A stretch of DNA of 13,435 nt from Candidatus Hydrogenedentota bacterium (GTDB lineage Bacteria > Hydrogenedentota > Hydrogenedentia > Hydrogenedentales > CAITNO01): positions 1 through 13,435 of the forward strand of contig JAGLCZ010000328.1 of assembly GCA_023145975.1 (NCBI GenBank), read 5' to 3'. Position 1 is the stretch's first letter. Each line of letters starts with the position of its first letter. A program made the translations under genes and the position numbers. The notes under the pieces were generated by a model, which ran no database searches, was not told the origin of the DNA, and saw only the letters and a program-made list of their open reading frames with translations. Below, piece by piece: positions 6,334 through 13,435 of this stretch.

Positions 6334-7320
6334 ATGATATTTGGTACGGTAAAAATTGAAAAGCCATTGTGTCTCGCTCCCATGGAGGATATTACCGATA
6401 AACCCTTTCGTTTATTATGCAAAGAAATGGGAGCGGATGTCCTTTATACGGAGTTTGCAAATTGTGAGGCGGTGATCAGGAATGTGACCAGGGAAGTTGC
6501 TAAAATGTCTGTTATCGGTGAGGAGGGACCCATAGGAGTACAGATCTATGGTAGTAACGAAACTTCTTTGGAGCGTGCAGCGGAAATGGCAGAAGAGGCT
6601 GGTGCGAATTTTGTAGATTTTAATGCAGGCTGTTGGGTAAGAAAGATTGCTAATCGTGGTGATGGTGCCGGGCTGTTGCGCGACTTGCCGCGTTTCCAGG
6701 CGGCAGTTGCAGCCGTACAACGGGGAACGAAGTTACCGGTAACTGTGAAAACACGTCTTGGTTGGGATTTGGAGAATATTGTTGCTGTTGAAGTAGCACA
6801 AATGCTTGAGGGGATGGGAGTTCAGGCGTTAACCATGCACTGCCGCACCCGTGTACAAGGGTATTCAGGAGAAGCAGACTGGTCTTGGTTGGCGCGTATC
6901 CGCCAGAATAGTGGTATCCCTTTGATTGCCAATGGTGATATTGTTACAGCTCAGGATGTGCAATATTGTTATGAACTGGGGTGCGACGGGGTTATGATAG
7001 GGCGAGCCGCAATTCAGAGCCCATGGGTATTTCATGATATAAAACACTATTTTGAGACGGGAAAACTCGTGCCTGCCCGTTCGTTGCAGGAACGCGTGAA
7101 CTTATGTATTCGCCATTTGCGGGCACATGTTGCTTTTCGAGGATTGCCTCGGGGTATCTACTCCTTTCGTCGGTTTTATAGCGGTTACCTGAAGGGTATG
7201 CGAAATATTTCTCATCTCCGTCGTGATCTAATGACCTATACGCAGGTTGAACCGGTAATTGAACGTCTACATGCCTTCGTGGAATCATATGAAGAAGATT
7301 TTGATGAACTCGACCCATAG
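6334..7320 (+). CDS. dus: tRNA-dihydrouridine synthase, DusB-like
   Basis: An FMN enzyme that reduces uridines to dihydrouridine in tRNA with NADPH, acting in the cytosol. At 328 residues it has the usual Dus length. Motifs: LAPMEDITDKPFR (14-26) for FMN binding, VQIYGS (69-74), FVDFNAGCWVRKI (93-105) with catalytic Cys100, VTVKTRLGW (136-144) with Lys139, MHCRTRVQGYSGEADW (168-183) with His169, PLIANGDI (196-203), and GRAAIQSPWVF (223-233) for the FMN phosphate. The usual Pro after the catalytic Cys is Trp here. The C-terminal helical tRNA-binding domain is present. ATG 6334 has an AAGAAG-type ribosome site. araD starts 92 bases downstream on the same strand. Confidence 0.95.
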   Translation: MIFGTVKIEKPLCLAPMEDITDKPFRLLCKEMGADVLYTEFANCEAVIRNVTREVAKMSVIGEEGPIGVQIYGSNETSLERAAEMAEEAGANFVDFNAGCWVRKIANRGDGAGLLRDLPRFQAAVAAVQRGTKLPVTVKTRLGWDLENIVAVEVAQMLEGMGVQALTMHCRTRVQGYSGEADWSWLARIRQNSGIPLIANGDIVTAQDVQYCYELGCDGVMIGRAAIQSPWVFHDIKHYFETGKLVPARSLQERVNLCIRHLRAHVAFRGLPRGIYSFRRFYSGYLKGMRNISHLRRDLMTYTQVEPVIERLHAFVESYEEDFDELDP

Positions 7321-7412
7321 ATGATGCTTTAGTTTTGGGTGACATATACGGGTCGGTGCGCGTTGTACTTTTTTTTGCACCTTCAAATATCATTACAAGA
7401 AGAAATACGCCT

Positions 7413-8102
7413 ATGTATGAGAAATTAAGAATGCGTGTGTGTGCAGTAAACCTGGCACTAAAGGATCGGGGGCTTGTATTTCAGACTTGGGGAAATGCCA
7501 GTGCGGTTGACAGAGAGCATAAGGTCGTGGCAATAAAACCAAGTGGCGTAGACTATACCTGTATGACCCCCGAACATATATCGGTTGTGGATATGGATGG
7601 TAACAGAGTGGCAGGTGACTTGAAACCTTCAGTGGATATTGCTACCCATTTGGCTTTGTATGCGGAATTTTCGGATATAGGCGGTGTCATTCATACGCAC
7701 TCACATTATGCAACTTGCTTCGCACAGGCACGCAGTGAAATTCCTTGCCTAGGTACTACCCATGCCGATTACTTTCATGGCACAATTCCACTGACGGCAT
7801 TACCGAGTCCGGAACAAGTGTGCAGTGACTACGAATGGAATATGGGGGCTATTATTATTAATTGTTTCCACAATCGAAATCCATTGAACTGCCCGGCAGC
7901 ATTGGTCGCAGGACATGGACCATTTACTTGGGGAGAAACAGTGGAGGATGCGTTGGAAAACGCCTGTGTACTTGAGGAAGTGGCGCGAATGGCTACACAC
8001 ACTTTCGCTGTAAACGGCAATGCTGCTCCACTGGAACCTTATCTTCTGGACAAACATTTTCTTCGGAAACATGGGAAAAGTTCTTATTATGGACAGGAGT
8101 AA
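7413..8102 (+). CDS. araD: L-ribulose-5-phosphate 4-epimerase
   Basis: A zinc-dependent class II aldolase-fold enzyme that converts L-ribulose 5-phosphate to D-xylulose 5-phosphate, linking L-arabinose (or L-xylulose/ascorbate) breakdown to the pentose phosphate pathway. The 229 residues match the E. coli AraD length of 231. Motifs include TWGNASAVDRE (25-35), KPSGVDYTCMT (42-52), HTHSHYATCFAQA (94-106), GTTHADYFHGTIP (114-126), GHGPFTWG (167-174) and the ending LLDKHFLRKHGKSSYYGQE. Zinc ligands correspond to His94, His96 and His168, with catalytic Asp119 and Tyr226. ATG 7413 is chosen because the protein then begins exactly like AraD (MYEKLRMRVCAVNLAL); an upstream in-frame start at 7335 would add 26 unrelated residues. 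No arabinose isomerase or kinase gene is nearby. UlaF/SgbE-type isoenzymes cannot be excluded. Confidence 0.95.
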   Translation: MYEKLRMRVCAVNLALKDRGLVFQTWGNASAVDREHKVVAIKPSGVDYTCMTPEHISVVDMDGNRVAGDLKPSVDIATHLALYAEFSDIGGVIHTHSHYATCFAQARSEIPCLGTTHADYFHGTIPLTALPSPEQVCSDYEWNMGAIIINCFHNRNPLNCPAALVAGHGPFTWGETVEDALENACVLEEVARMATHTFAVNGNAAPLEPYLLDKHFLRKHGKSSYYGQE

Positions 8103-8255
8103 AATTCTTAATTTAAAATTTGAGTAACAGTATTACCACAGCGAAAAATATAGTTAGTAGAATATAGGGTACTCAAGTTGATTATACTATGGCATAAGGA
8201 TTATCCCATTAGTTCTTTCTGAATATGATTTAAAATCAGCAAGGAGATAAGTTAT

Positions 8256-9563
8256 ATGTTAAAACAGAAGTCATTTATTAAACGTAGAGATTTTTTGAAA
8301 CATACTGCGGGTATTGCAGCAGGCGCAGTTGCCTTTCCTTACATTATTCCATCCTCTGCTTTGGGGTTGGCGGGCACCGTCGCGCCCAGCAACCGGATTA
8401 CCGTAGGTTGTATTGGGCTTGGCGGCATGGGAAATGGCAATATGCGTGGTTTCTTTGACCGACAGGACGCGCAGGTGGTAGCAGTATGTGATGTTGATAG
8501 TCAGCATCGTAATGATGCAGCAAGCAGTGTGAATAGCAAGTATGGAAATAAAGATTGTGCCGTATACAACGATTTTCGTGATATGTTGCTTCGTGATGAT
8601 ATCGATGCGGTATCTATTGCTGTACCTGACCATTGGCATGCTCTTGTTGCAGTGCAGGCAGCACAAGCAGGAAAAGATATTTATGGGGAGAAGCCGCTTG
8701 CCTATTGTGTCGCTGAGGGGCGTGCTATTGTGGATGCCGTACAGCGTAATGGGCGGGTATGGCAGACTGGTAGTTGGCAGCGTTCCCAGGATCATTTCCG
8801 CTTTGCCTGCGAGCTGGTTCGTAATGGGCGCATCGGAAAAGTACATACCGTCAAAGTGGGATTGCCCGGCACGAGTAGCATACGGGAAGGAAGCACGGAG
8901 CCGACTGCTCCGCCGGAAGGATTTGATTATAATATGTGGTTGGGACCTGCGCCCTATACACCATATTGTGAAGCACGGTGTCACTGGAATTTCCGCTGGA
9001 TAAGTGATTATGCCGGCGGACAATTGACCGATTGGGCAGGACATCATATTGATATCGCTCATTGGGGAATGGGTACGGAATTGAGTGCTCCCACTGAAAT
9101 CAAAGGAAGTGGGGAATGGCCTCTTGCAGAAGATGGACTGTTTGATACGGTAGAAAATTATACGTTTAACTGCAAATATAGGGAAGGCTTTACAATGATT
9201 GTGAGCGGACTCTTACCCGGTGGTACCCGTTTCGAAGGCGATGAGGGGTGGGTGTATGTAACGCGTGGTCACATTGATGCTGAACCCAAAGCGTTGTTGA
9301 ACGAAGTATTTGGTCCGGAAGAAATATATCTTCATAATAGTTCTAATCATATTGGGGATTTTCTTGATTCCGTAAAAACGCGGGCAACTACAATTGCGCC
9401 CGTGGAAGTAGCACATCATTCTGTCATGGTAGCGCATTTGGGACTTATCGCCATGAAATTAGAACGTAAGCTCCAATTTAATGTACATAGCGAAACTTTT
9501 CAAGGGGATGCGGAGGCCAATCGGCTGTTGTCGCGACCCATGCGTGCTCCCTGGAGTCTGTAA
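8256..9563 (+). CDS. Tat-exported Gfo/Idh/MocA family oxidoreductase
   Basis: A predicted NAD(P)-dependent oxidoreductase of 435 residues acting on a sugar or sugar-like compound. The N-terminus carries a twin-arginine signal, KRRDFLKHTAG (9-19) followed by a hydrophobic stretch to about residue 38, so it should be exported folded with its cofactor. The Rossmann motif GCIGLGGMG (51-59), AVPDHWHA (122-129) and the family signature GEKPLA (144-149) are clear. The C-terminal domain has GGQLTDWAGHHIDIAHWGMG (254-273), where Asp259, His263/264, Asp266 and His269 are likely active-site positions. AAGGAG at 8241-8246 is a strong ribosome site. It lies 153 bases after araD and 54 before the ThuA-HEAT gene. 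MocA-ThuA neighbours are frequent in polysaccharide-degrading Planctomycetes and relatives. The substrate is unknown. Confidence 0.94.
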   Translation: MLKQKSFIKRRDFLKHTAGIAAGAVAFPYIIPSSALGLAGTVAPSNRITVGCIGLGGMGNGNMRGFFDRQDAQVVAVCDVDSQHRNDAASSVNSKYGNKDCAVYNDFRDMLLRDDIDAVSIAVPDHWHALVAVQAAQAGKDIYGEKPLAYCVAEGRAIVDAVQRNGRVWQTGSWQRSQDHFRFACELVRNGRIGKVHTVKVGLPGTSSIREGSTEPTAPPEGFDYNMWLGPAPYTPYCEARCHWNFRWISDYAGGQLTDWAGHHIDIAHWGMGTELSAPTEIKGSGEWPLAEDGLFDTVENYTFNCKYREGFTMIVSGLLPGGTRFEGDEGWVYVTRGHIDAEPKALLNEVFGPEEIYLHNSSNHIGDFLDSVKTRATTIAPVEVAHHSVMVAHLGLIAMKLERKLQFNVHSETFQGDAEANRLLSRPMRAPWSL

Positions 9564-9583
9564 ATTGTTGCGTTGAAAATACT

Positions 9584-9599
9584 GCCAATAGGGATTGGC
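9584..9599 (+). other. Short perfect hairpin in the leader of the ThuA-HEAT gene
   Basis: GCCAAT (9584-9589), loop AGGG, ATTGGC (9594-9599): a perfect 6-base stem. It sits between the oxidoreductase stop and the next ribosome site (AAAAGGA, 9605-9611). With no following T-run it is not a standard terminator. It might tune mRNA stability or translation, or be chance. Confidence 0.35.
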
Positions 9600-9617
9600 G
9601 ATTTAAAAGGATATATC

Positions 9618-12600
9618 ATGAAAATGCGGTTTACTGTAATACTGATGAAATTTACCCTTGTAGTTCTCATACTTTCCAATTTTAATATTTATGCGCAAGA
9701 GCCTGTGCAAACGCCGCTGCGTGCATTGCTGGTAACCGGTCAGAGTAATCATAATTGGCAGGTGGCTGCGCCAGTATTAAAAACTATCTTGGAAGACGAC
9801 GGCTTGTTTTTGGTGGATGTGGCAACAACGCCGCTTGCTGGTGATGACATGTCTGGTTTTATGCCGCAATTCGCGGCATACAGTGTGATAGTATTGAACT
9901 ACACGGGCGATGCTTGGTCAGAGTCTACTCAAGAGGAATTCGTCGCGTACGTCGCCAATGGCGGGGGTGTTGTAGTCGTTCACGAATCTAACAATGCTTT
10001 TCCCGAATGGCCTGCCTACAACGAGATAATCGGCTTGGGTGGTTGGGGAAATCGGGATGAGCGTCATGGTCCTTACGTTTATTGGCAGGATGGTCGTGTT
10101 ATTTACGATACTACAGCGGGAGGTGGAGGCGGGCATGGGCGAGCGCACACGTTTGAAATTACACACCGCCAGCCCGATCACCCCATTACCCGGGGGTTAC
10201 CGGTTACGTGGCTCCATAGCACCGATGAACTGTATCATCGCCTACGTGGACCAGCCCGTAATATGACAGTACTGGGCACCGCATGGTCTGACCTGGAAAC
10301 AGGGGGGACAGGGAGAGATGAACCGATACTGTTTTCCGTTGCTTACGGGAAAGGCAGGATGTTTCAAACAACATTGGGACATGCGGGAGCATCTTCTGCC
10401 GCATCGCCTTGTTTACAGTGTACCGGGTTTATTGTTACCTTGCGGCGTGGTGCAGAATGGGCGGCTACGGGTAACGTAACACAAGCGATTCCGGAAGATT
10501 TTCCAGAGAAGGACGTTGAACGTATTCGTCCACGTTTTGTAAAGAATTCTGTAGCAGTTTTGATGAAAGAACTGGCTGTTTATAAATATAACGATCCGCG
10601 GGAGACGTTGGTATTGTTAGAAGAATTAACCCGAAGGCGGCAGGGGGCAGGCGATTCCGTTGATGATTTAGAACTAGCCTATCTTGAGTTACTGCAATCG
10701 GAAGATGCTACTCAGGAAGCAAAGTCTTTTGCGTGCAAGCAATTGAGTATGGTGGGGGGGCGAAAGTCTATTCCTATACTGTCTGAAATACTTTTAGATT
10801 TTGATTTGGCGGACATGGCGCGGTATGCCTTGCAGCGTATTCCGCATAGTAATGCTAAAATAGCACTTGGTGATGCTCTATCGCTTGTTGGACCGGAACA
10901 TCGCGCGGGTATCATTGCTTCTCTTGGTGTGCTTCAGGATTTACGTGCCATAAAAGCCATAAGTGCTCACATACACGACAGTGATGAACGGGTGGTAACA
11001 GCAGCGTTACACGCTCTTGCTGCAATGCCTTCTGCAGAAGCAGCAGCGGTTCTCCTTGTTGCTGTTGAACAAAAGGAAGGGGACTTGAAGCGGCTGGCTA
11101 AGGTGTCTTACGTGAAATGCGGTTTTTCCTTGTTGGAAAGACGTCGTACAGTCGATGCTAAAAAGGTATTTACAACGGCTATTGAGACGATGACAGAAGA
11201 CCTAAATCTTCGTGTAACAGCATTACGTGGAATAATTGCTGCTGCGGGACGCAATAAAGAAGGAGACGTCATTATCAATGTGCTGCAAAGTGATGATCTT
11301 GCTATGCACCCAATTGCAGCGGCGGCGGTGCGTAACATTTCAAACAGGACAGTCTTGCGAACTCTCGTGACGCTTTTGCCAGAATTAGACGACTATACAA
11401 AAATAGTATTACTGACAGCGCTTAGTGAAACGCTGGTTGATTGTGTTACACCCCAATTGGTTGAGATGGTAAAATCTGAAGATGAACCGGTTAGATTGGC
11501 TGTACTAAAGGCGCTGGCTGTTGTGGGAGATAAAGAGGCAGCATTGTTTCTGGTGCAGCATGCTGTAAGTACCTCGGGTACGGAGCAGAAACTAACTCGC
11601 TTGGCACTTAGTCGCCTGAAAGGTGCCAATCCAGTCATTGTGAAAGCATTTAAAGAAGAGGATACGGCATTGCGTTCAGAATTTCTGAAGGCAATTTCCG
11701 CCCGTCATATTTCGGAAGTGGCACCATTCTTGATTGATATGCTTGCTGCATCCAGTGATGATGAACGATTGGAAATATTAGATGTATTGATGCAAATTGC
11801 AGAACCGAAACATTTGGATAGTATAATTCCGTTACTGCTTAGTGCCACAGAAGAGAAGGAAGGCGCTGCAATGGCGACTCTTGTGGCAACAGTTGCCCAA
11901 AAAGAAAACAGGGGGGAGGAGCGAGTCGCAGCGTTGGTTGTAGCATTACAAAGTGATATTACAACTGCAGCACGGTGCAATGTGTACGTTGCCCTTGGAG
12001 AAATTGAAGATGAAAGTTCCCTTGCCCTTCTCGAAGCAGGATTAGAGGAACAGGATACGGCGGTACATTTTACGGTTGTGAAGGCGTTGGCAAATTGGCC
12101 AACAATAGCGTCTTTGAACACGGTACAGTCGATCATGAAATCTGAGCAAGGCACTCAGGAAGGAAGTCTTGCTCTTAACGGATATATACGTCTTGTTGGG
12201 TTGAATACAAAATTGGGAGTTGAAGAAGCAGTTTCTTTATATGAAGCTGCCCTTTCCTTTGCGGTAACCAGTGAAGAAAAGCAAGCGTGTATGACAGCCA
12301 TTGGAAATACAGTTACTGATGCGGCATTACCTATATTGTATGAGGCACTGGTGTGTACGGATATCGAAGTTGCTCGTATTGCTGTACGTTCCTTGAGCAG
12401 TTGGCCGGATGCAGTACCTATGACGCGTCTTGAAATATTGGCAAAAGACGGTCCGGATGCGTTGAAATCCGATGCGTTATGTGGTTATTTTCGGTTGATA
12501 GGCATCAACCACGAAATAACCGAAGGGGAAGCTGTGGAGCGCTACCGTGAAGCTCTGGCACTTGCATCTAGTGATACAGAGCGCAAGCGTATTATGGCAG

Positions 12601-13319
12601 GCCTGGCTACTGCGGAAACGCTGGGTGCTTTGCGTGTGGTTCTTGAATACATTGATACTGCAGAACTAAGGAATGAAGCAGAAGTTGCTGCTGTAAAAAT
12701 CGCGGCAAAGGTGGCGGGAAGCAGTCCTATGGAAGTAAGCGAGGCCCTTGAGAAATTGGCTAAAGCTACCGAGAATGATTTTGTACGCACAGAAATTGAA
12801 AAGGTTCGTGTACAGATGGCTCGATTTGAGGATTATATTACAGCGTGGAACGTTGCTGGACCTTTTACCCTTGAGAATAGCGGGTTGCGCGAACTTTTTA
12901 ATACATCCTTTCCTCCTGAAAGTAATGATGATGAGGGGGTGCATTGGAGGATAATACCGGCTGGAACAGACGAAGATATGCCATATCTTGTTGAATTAGA
13001 TAAAGCATTGGATGGGGATATGTGTGTTGCATATCTACAGACAAATGTGTGGACAGGGGAAGCATGCGATGCTTTACTTGAAATAGGTTCAGACGATGGC
13101 AACAAAGTCTGGCTGAATGGTGAATTGGTGAATGAAGCAAATACAGCACGCATGGTTGCACCGGCACAGGACCGGGTTGAAATTAAACTTAAGGAAGGCT
13201 GGAATCCACTACTTGTAAAAATTACACAAGCTGGTGGTGAATGGAGTACCTGTGTTCGCATTTGTACCCCTGATGGCAGTCCATTGGATGGGTTGCGCGT
13301 TTCTGTTCATCCCGAATGA
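9618..13319 (+). CDS. Secreted ThuA-like domain / HEAT-repeat / C-terminal beta-sandwich protein
   Basis: A large exported protein of 1233 residues from ATG 9618 (AAAAGGA ribosome site 6 bases before; an upstream TTG at 9573 is unlikely). Residues 1-26 form a Sec signal peptide, probably cut after NIYA. A ThuA-like glutamine-amidotransferase-fold domain spans about 34-285 (LRALLVTGQSNHNW, GGGVVVVHESNNAFPEWPAYN, HPITRGLPVTWLHSTDELY, GKGRMFQTTLGH). From about 300 to 1065 come many alpha-helical HEAT-type repeats (for example RVVTAALHALAAMP), including a 102-residue tandem duplication. The last about 164 residues, from FEDYITAWNVAGPF through LEIGSDDGNKVWLNGELV to LKEGWNPLLVKIT, form a predicted beta-sandwich like the galactose-binding/PA14-like end domains of PVC-type proteins. 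It is probably co-transcribed with the oxidoreductase. A role in extracytoplasmic carbohydrate processing or binding is inferred; catalysis by the ThuA part is unproven. Confidence 0.9.
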   Translation: MKMRFTVILMKFTLVVLILSNFNIYAQEPVQTPLRALLVTGQSNHNWQVAAPVLKTILEDDGLFLVDVATTPLAGDDMSGFMPQFAAYSVIVLNYTGDAWSESTQEEFVAYVANGGGVVVVHESNNAFPEWPAYNEIIGLGGWGNRDERHGPYVYWQDGRVIYDTTAGGGGGHGRAHTFEITHRQPDHPITRGLPVTWLHSTDELYHRLRGPARNMTVLGTAWSDLETGGTGRDEPILFSVAYGKGRMFQTTLGHAGASSAASPCLQCTGFIVTLRRGAEWAATGNVTQAIPEDFPEKDVERIRPRFVKNSVAVLMKELAVYKYNDPRETLVLLEELTRRRQGAGDSVDDLELAYLELLQSEDATQEAKSFACKQLSMVGGRKSIPILSEILLDFDLADMARYALQRIPHSNAKIALGDALSLVGPEHRAGIIASLGVLQDLRAIKAISAHIHDSDERVVTAALHALAAMPSAEAAAVLLVAVEQKEGDLKRLAKVSYVKCGFSLLERRRTVDAKKVFTTAIETMTEDLNLRVTALRGIIAAAGRNKEGDVIINVLQSDDLAMHPIAAAAVRNISNRTVLRTLVTLLPELDDYTKIVLLTALSETLVDCVTPQLVEMVKSEDEPVRLAVLKALAVVGDKEAALFLVQHAVSTSGTEQKLTRLALSRLKGANPVIVKAFKEEDTALRSEFLKAISARHISEVAPFLIDMLAASSDDERLEILDVLMQIAEPKHLDSIIPLLLSATEEKEGAAMATLVATVAQKENRGEERVAALVVALQSDITTAARCNVYVALGEIEDESSLALLEAGLEEQDTAVHFTVVKALANWPTIASLNTVQSIMKSEQGTQEGSLALNGYIRLVGLNTKLGVEEAVSLYEAALSFAVTSEEKQACMTAIGNTVTDAALPILYEALVCTDIEVARIAVRSLSSWPDAVPMTRLEILAKDGPDALKSDALCGYFRLIGINHEITEGEAVERYREALALASSDTERKRIMAGLATAETLGALRVVLEYIDTAELRNEAEVAAVKIAAKVAGSSPMEVSEALEKLAKATENDFVRTEIEKVRVQMARFEDYITAWNVAGPFTLENSGLRELFNTSFPPESNDDEGVHWRIIPAGTDEDMPYLVELDKALDGDMCVAYLQTNVWTGEACDALLEIGSDDGNKVWLNGELVNEANTARMVAPAQDRVEIKLKEGWNPLLVKITQAGGEWSTCVRICTPDGSPLDGLRVSVHPE
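12066..12677 (+). repeat. Tandem duplication of about 102 codons inside the HEAT region
   Basis: Residues 817-918 and 919-1020 of the ThuA-HEAT protein align end to end. HFTVVKALANW pairs with ARIAVRSLSSW, GYIRLVGLN with GYFRLIGIN, and EEAVSLYEAALSFA with GEAVERYREALALA. The spacing is 306 bases at the conserved Trp and 303 bases at the conserved GY, so one residue was gained or lost. The DNA has diverged well beyond a recent copy, so this is an old supra-HEAT duplication. Confidence 0.7.
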
Positions 13320-13346
13320 TTTTGTGAAAAAGAGGGGGCGTTATTG

Positions 13347-13435
13347 GTGCTGAAATTACTAAGAAAGCTTTGTGGTTATTACAGTACAAACGCTTTCGGC
13401 AGTGATAATGACTTGGGGATAAGAAATCTACGGTA
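13347..13435 (+). CDS. Possible start of a further gene, cut by window edge
   Basis: A frame open from GTG 13347 (or TTG 13344) to the window end reads VLKLLRKLCGYYSTNAFG and onward without a stop, 27 bases after the ThuA-HEAT gene. A purine-rich AGAGGGGG (13331-13338) precedes it at a workable distance. Only 29 codons are visible, with no recognisable motif and no ATG start, so this is tentative. Confidence 0.3.
   Translation, partial: MLKLLRKLCGYYSTNAFGSDNDLGIRNLR

Noticed and set aside
7321..7412. Terminator between dus and araD (T-run at about 7369-7376)
   Set aside because: The T-run is flanked only by a 5-base GGTGC/GCACC match that places the T's inside the loop, not after a stem; read-through from dus into araD remains possible.
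8271..9062. 263-codon open frame on the minus strand
   Set aside because: It is antisense to the Gfo/Idh/MocA gene, Cys/Ile/Thr-rich and domain-less; an artefact of codon use in the real gene.
11705..12154. 149-codon minus-strand frame within the HEAT region, with others nearby
   Set aside because: Ser/Ala/Thr-rich complements of the helical repeats on the plus strand; no start signal or motif.
1..13435. CRISPR array, insertion sequence, rRNA or prophage
   Set aside because: No regularly spaced direct repeats, transposase-like or phage-like product, rRNA segment or terminal inverted repeats were seen on either strand.

Overview
The window looks like ordinary bacterial chromosome of moderate, roughly 44-46% GC. 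It most likely comes from an uncultured heterotroph of the Planctomycetes-Lentisphaerae-Hydrogenedentota-Sumerlaeota kind. That guess rests on gene content: a Tat-exported Gfo/Idh/MocA oxidoreductase next to a secreted ThuA protein fused to HEAT repeats and a C-terminal beta-sandwich, plus a membrane-anchored GH31 glycosidase. No rRNA or other phylogenetic marker is present, so the assignment is weak.

Layout. 1-1427 (minus): a GH31 glycoside hydrolase whose C-terminus runs off the left edge. 1607-1683 (minus): tRNA-His(GTG), with a recognisable promoter and unusual identity elements. 1922-5854 (minus): a compact four-gene operon reading DUF488 (a), DUF488 (b), dual-OB protein, RecQ helicase. 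The first three genes are joined by 4-base ATGA overlaps, and recQ starts about 20 bases after the third gene (or overlaps it). 5858-6333: a 479-base divergent intergenic region with no convincing gene. 6334-7320 (plus): a DusB-like tRNA-dihydrouridine synthase. 7413-8102 (plus): L-ribulose-5-phosphate 4-epimerase AraD. 8256-9563 and 9618-13319 (plus): the Gfo/Idh/MocA oxidoreductase and the ThuA-HEAT protein, 54 bases apart and probably co-transcribed. A possible further gene begins near 13347 and runs off the right edge.

How the genes work together. The right half and the GH31 gene fit a polysaccharide/sugar-using lifestyle: extracytoplasmic glycan processing (GH31, exported oxidoreductase, secreted ThuA-HEAT) and entry of pentose phosphates into central metabolism (AraD). 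The minus-strand operon is different in kind. It joins a full-length RecQ (helicase, zinc/RQC, HRDC, C-terminal HTH) to two different DUF488 proteins that keep their cysteine motifs and to a small dual-OB-fold protein. This is the best candidate in the window for a little-studied nucleic-acid processing, repair or genome-defence system. Its function cannot be read from the sequence.

The tRNA-His has A73 and no encoded G-1, the reverse of the usual bacterial histidine identity pair, and this deserves checking against the genome's HisRS. No CRISPR array, insertion sequence, rRNA, phage gene or plasmid origin was seen.
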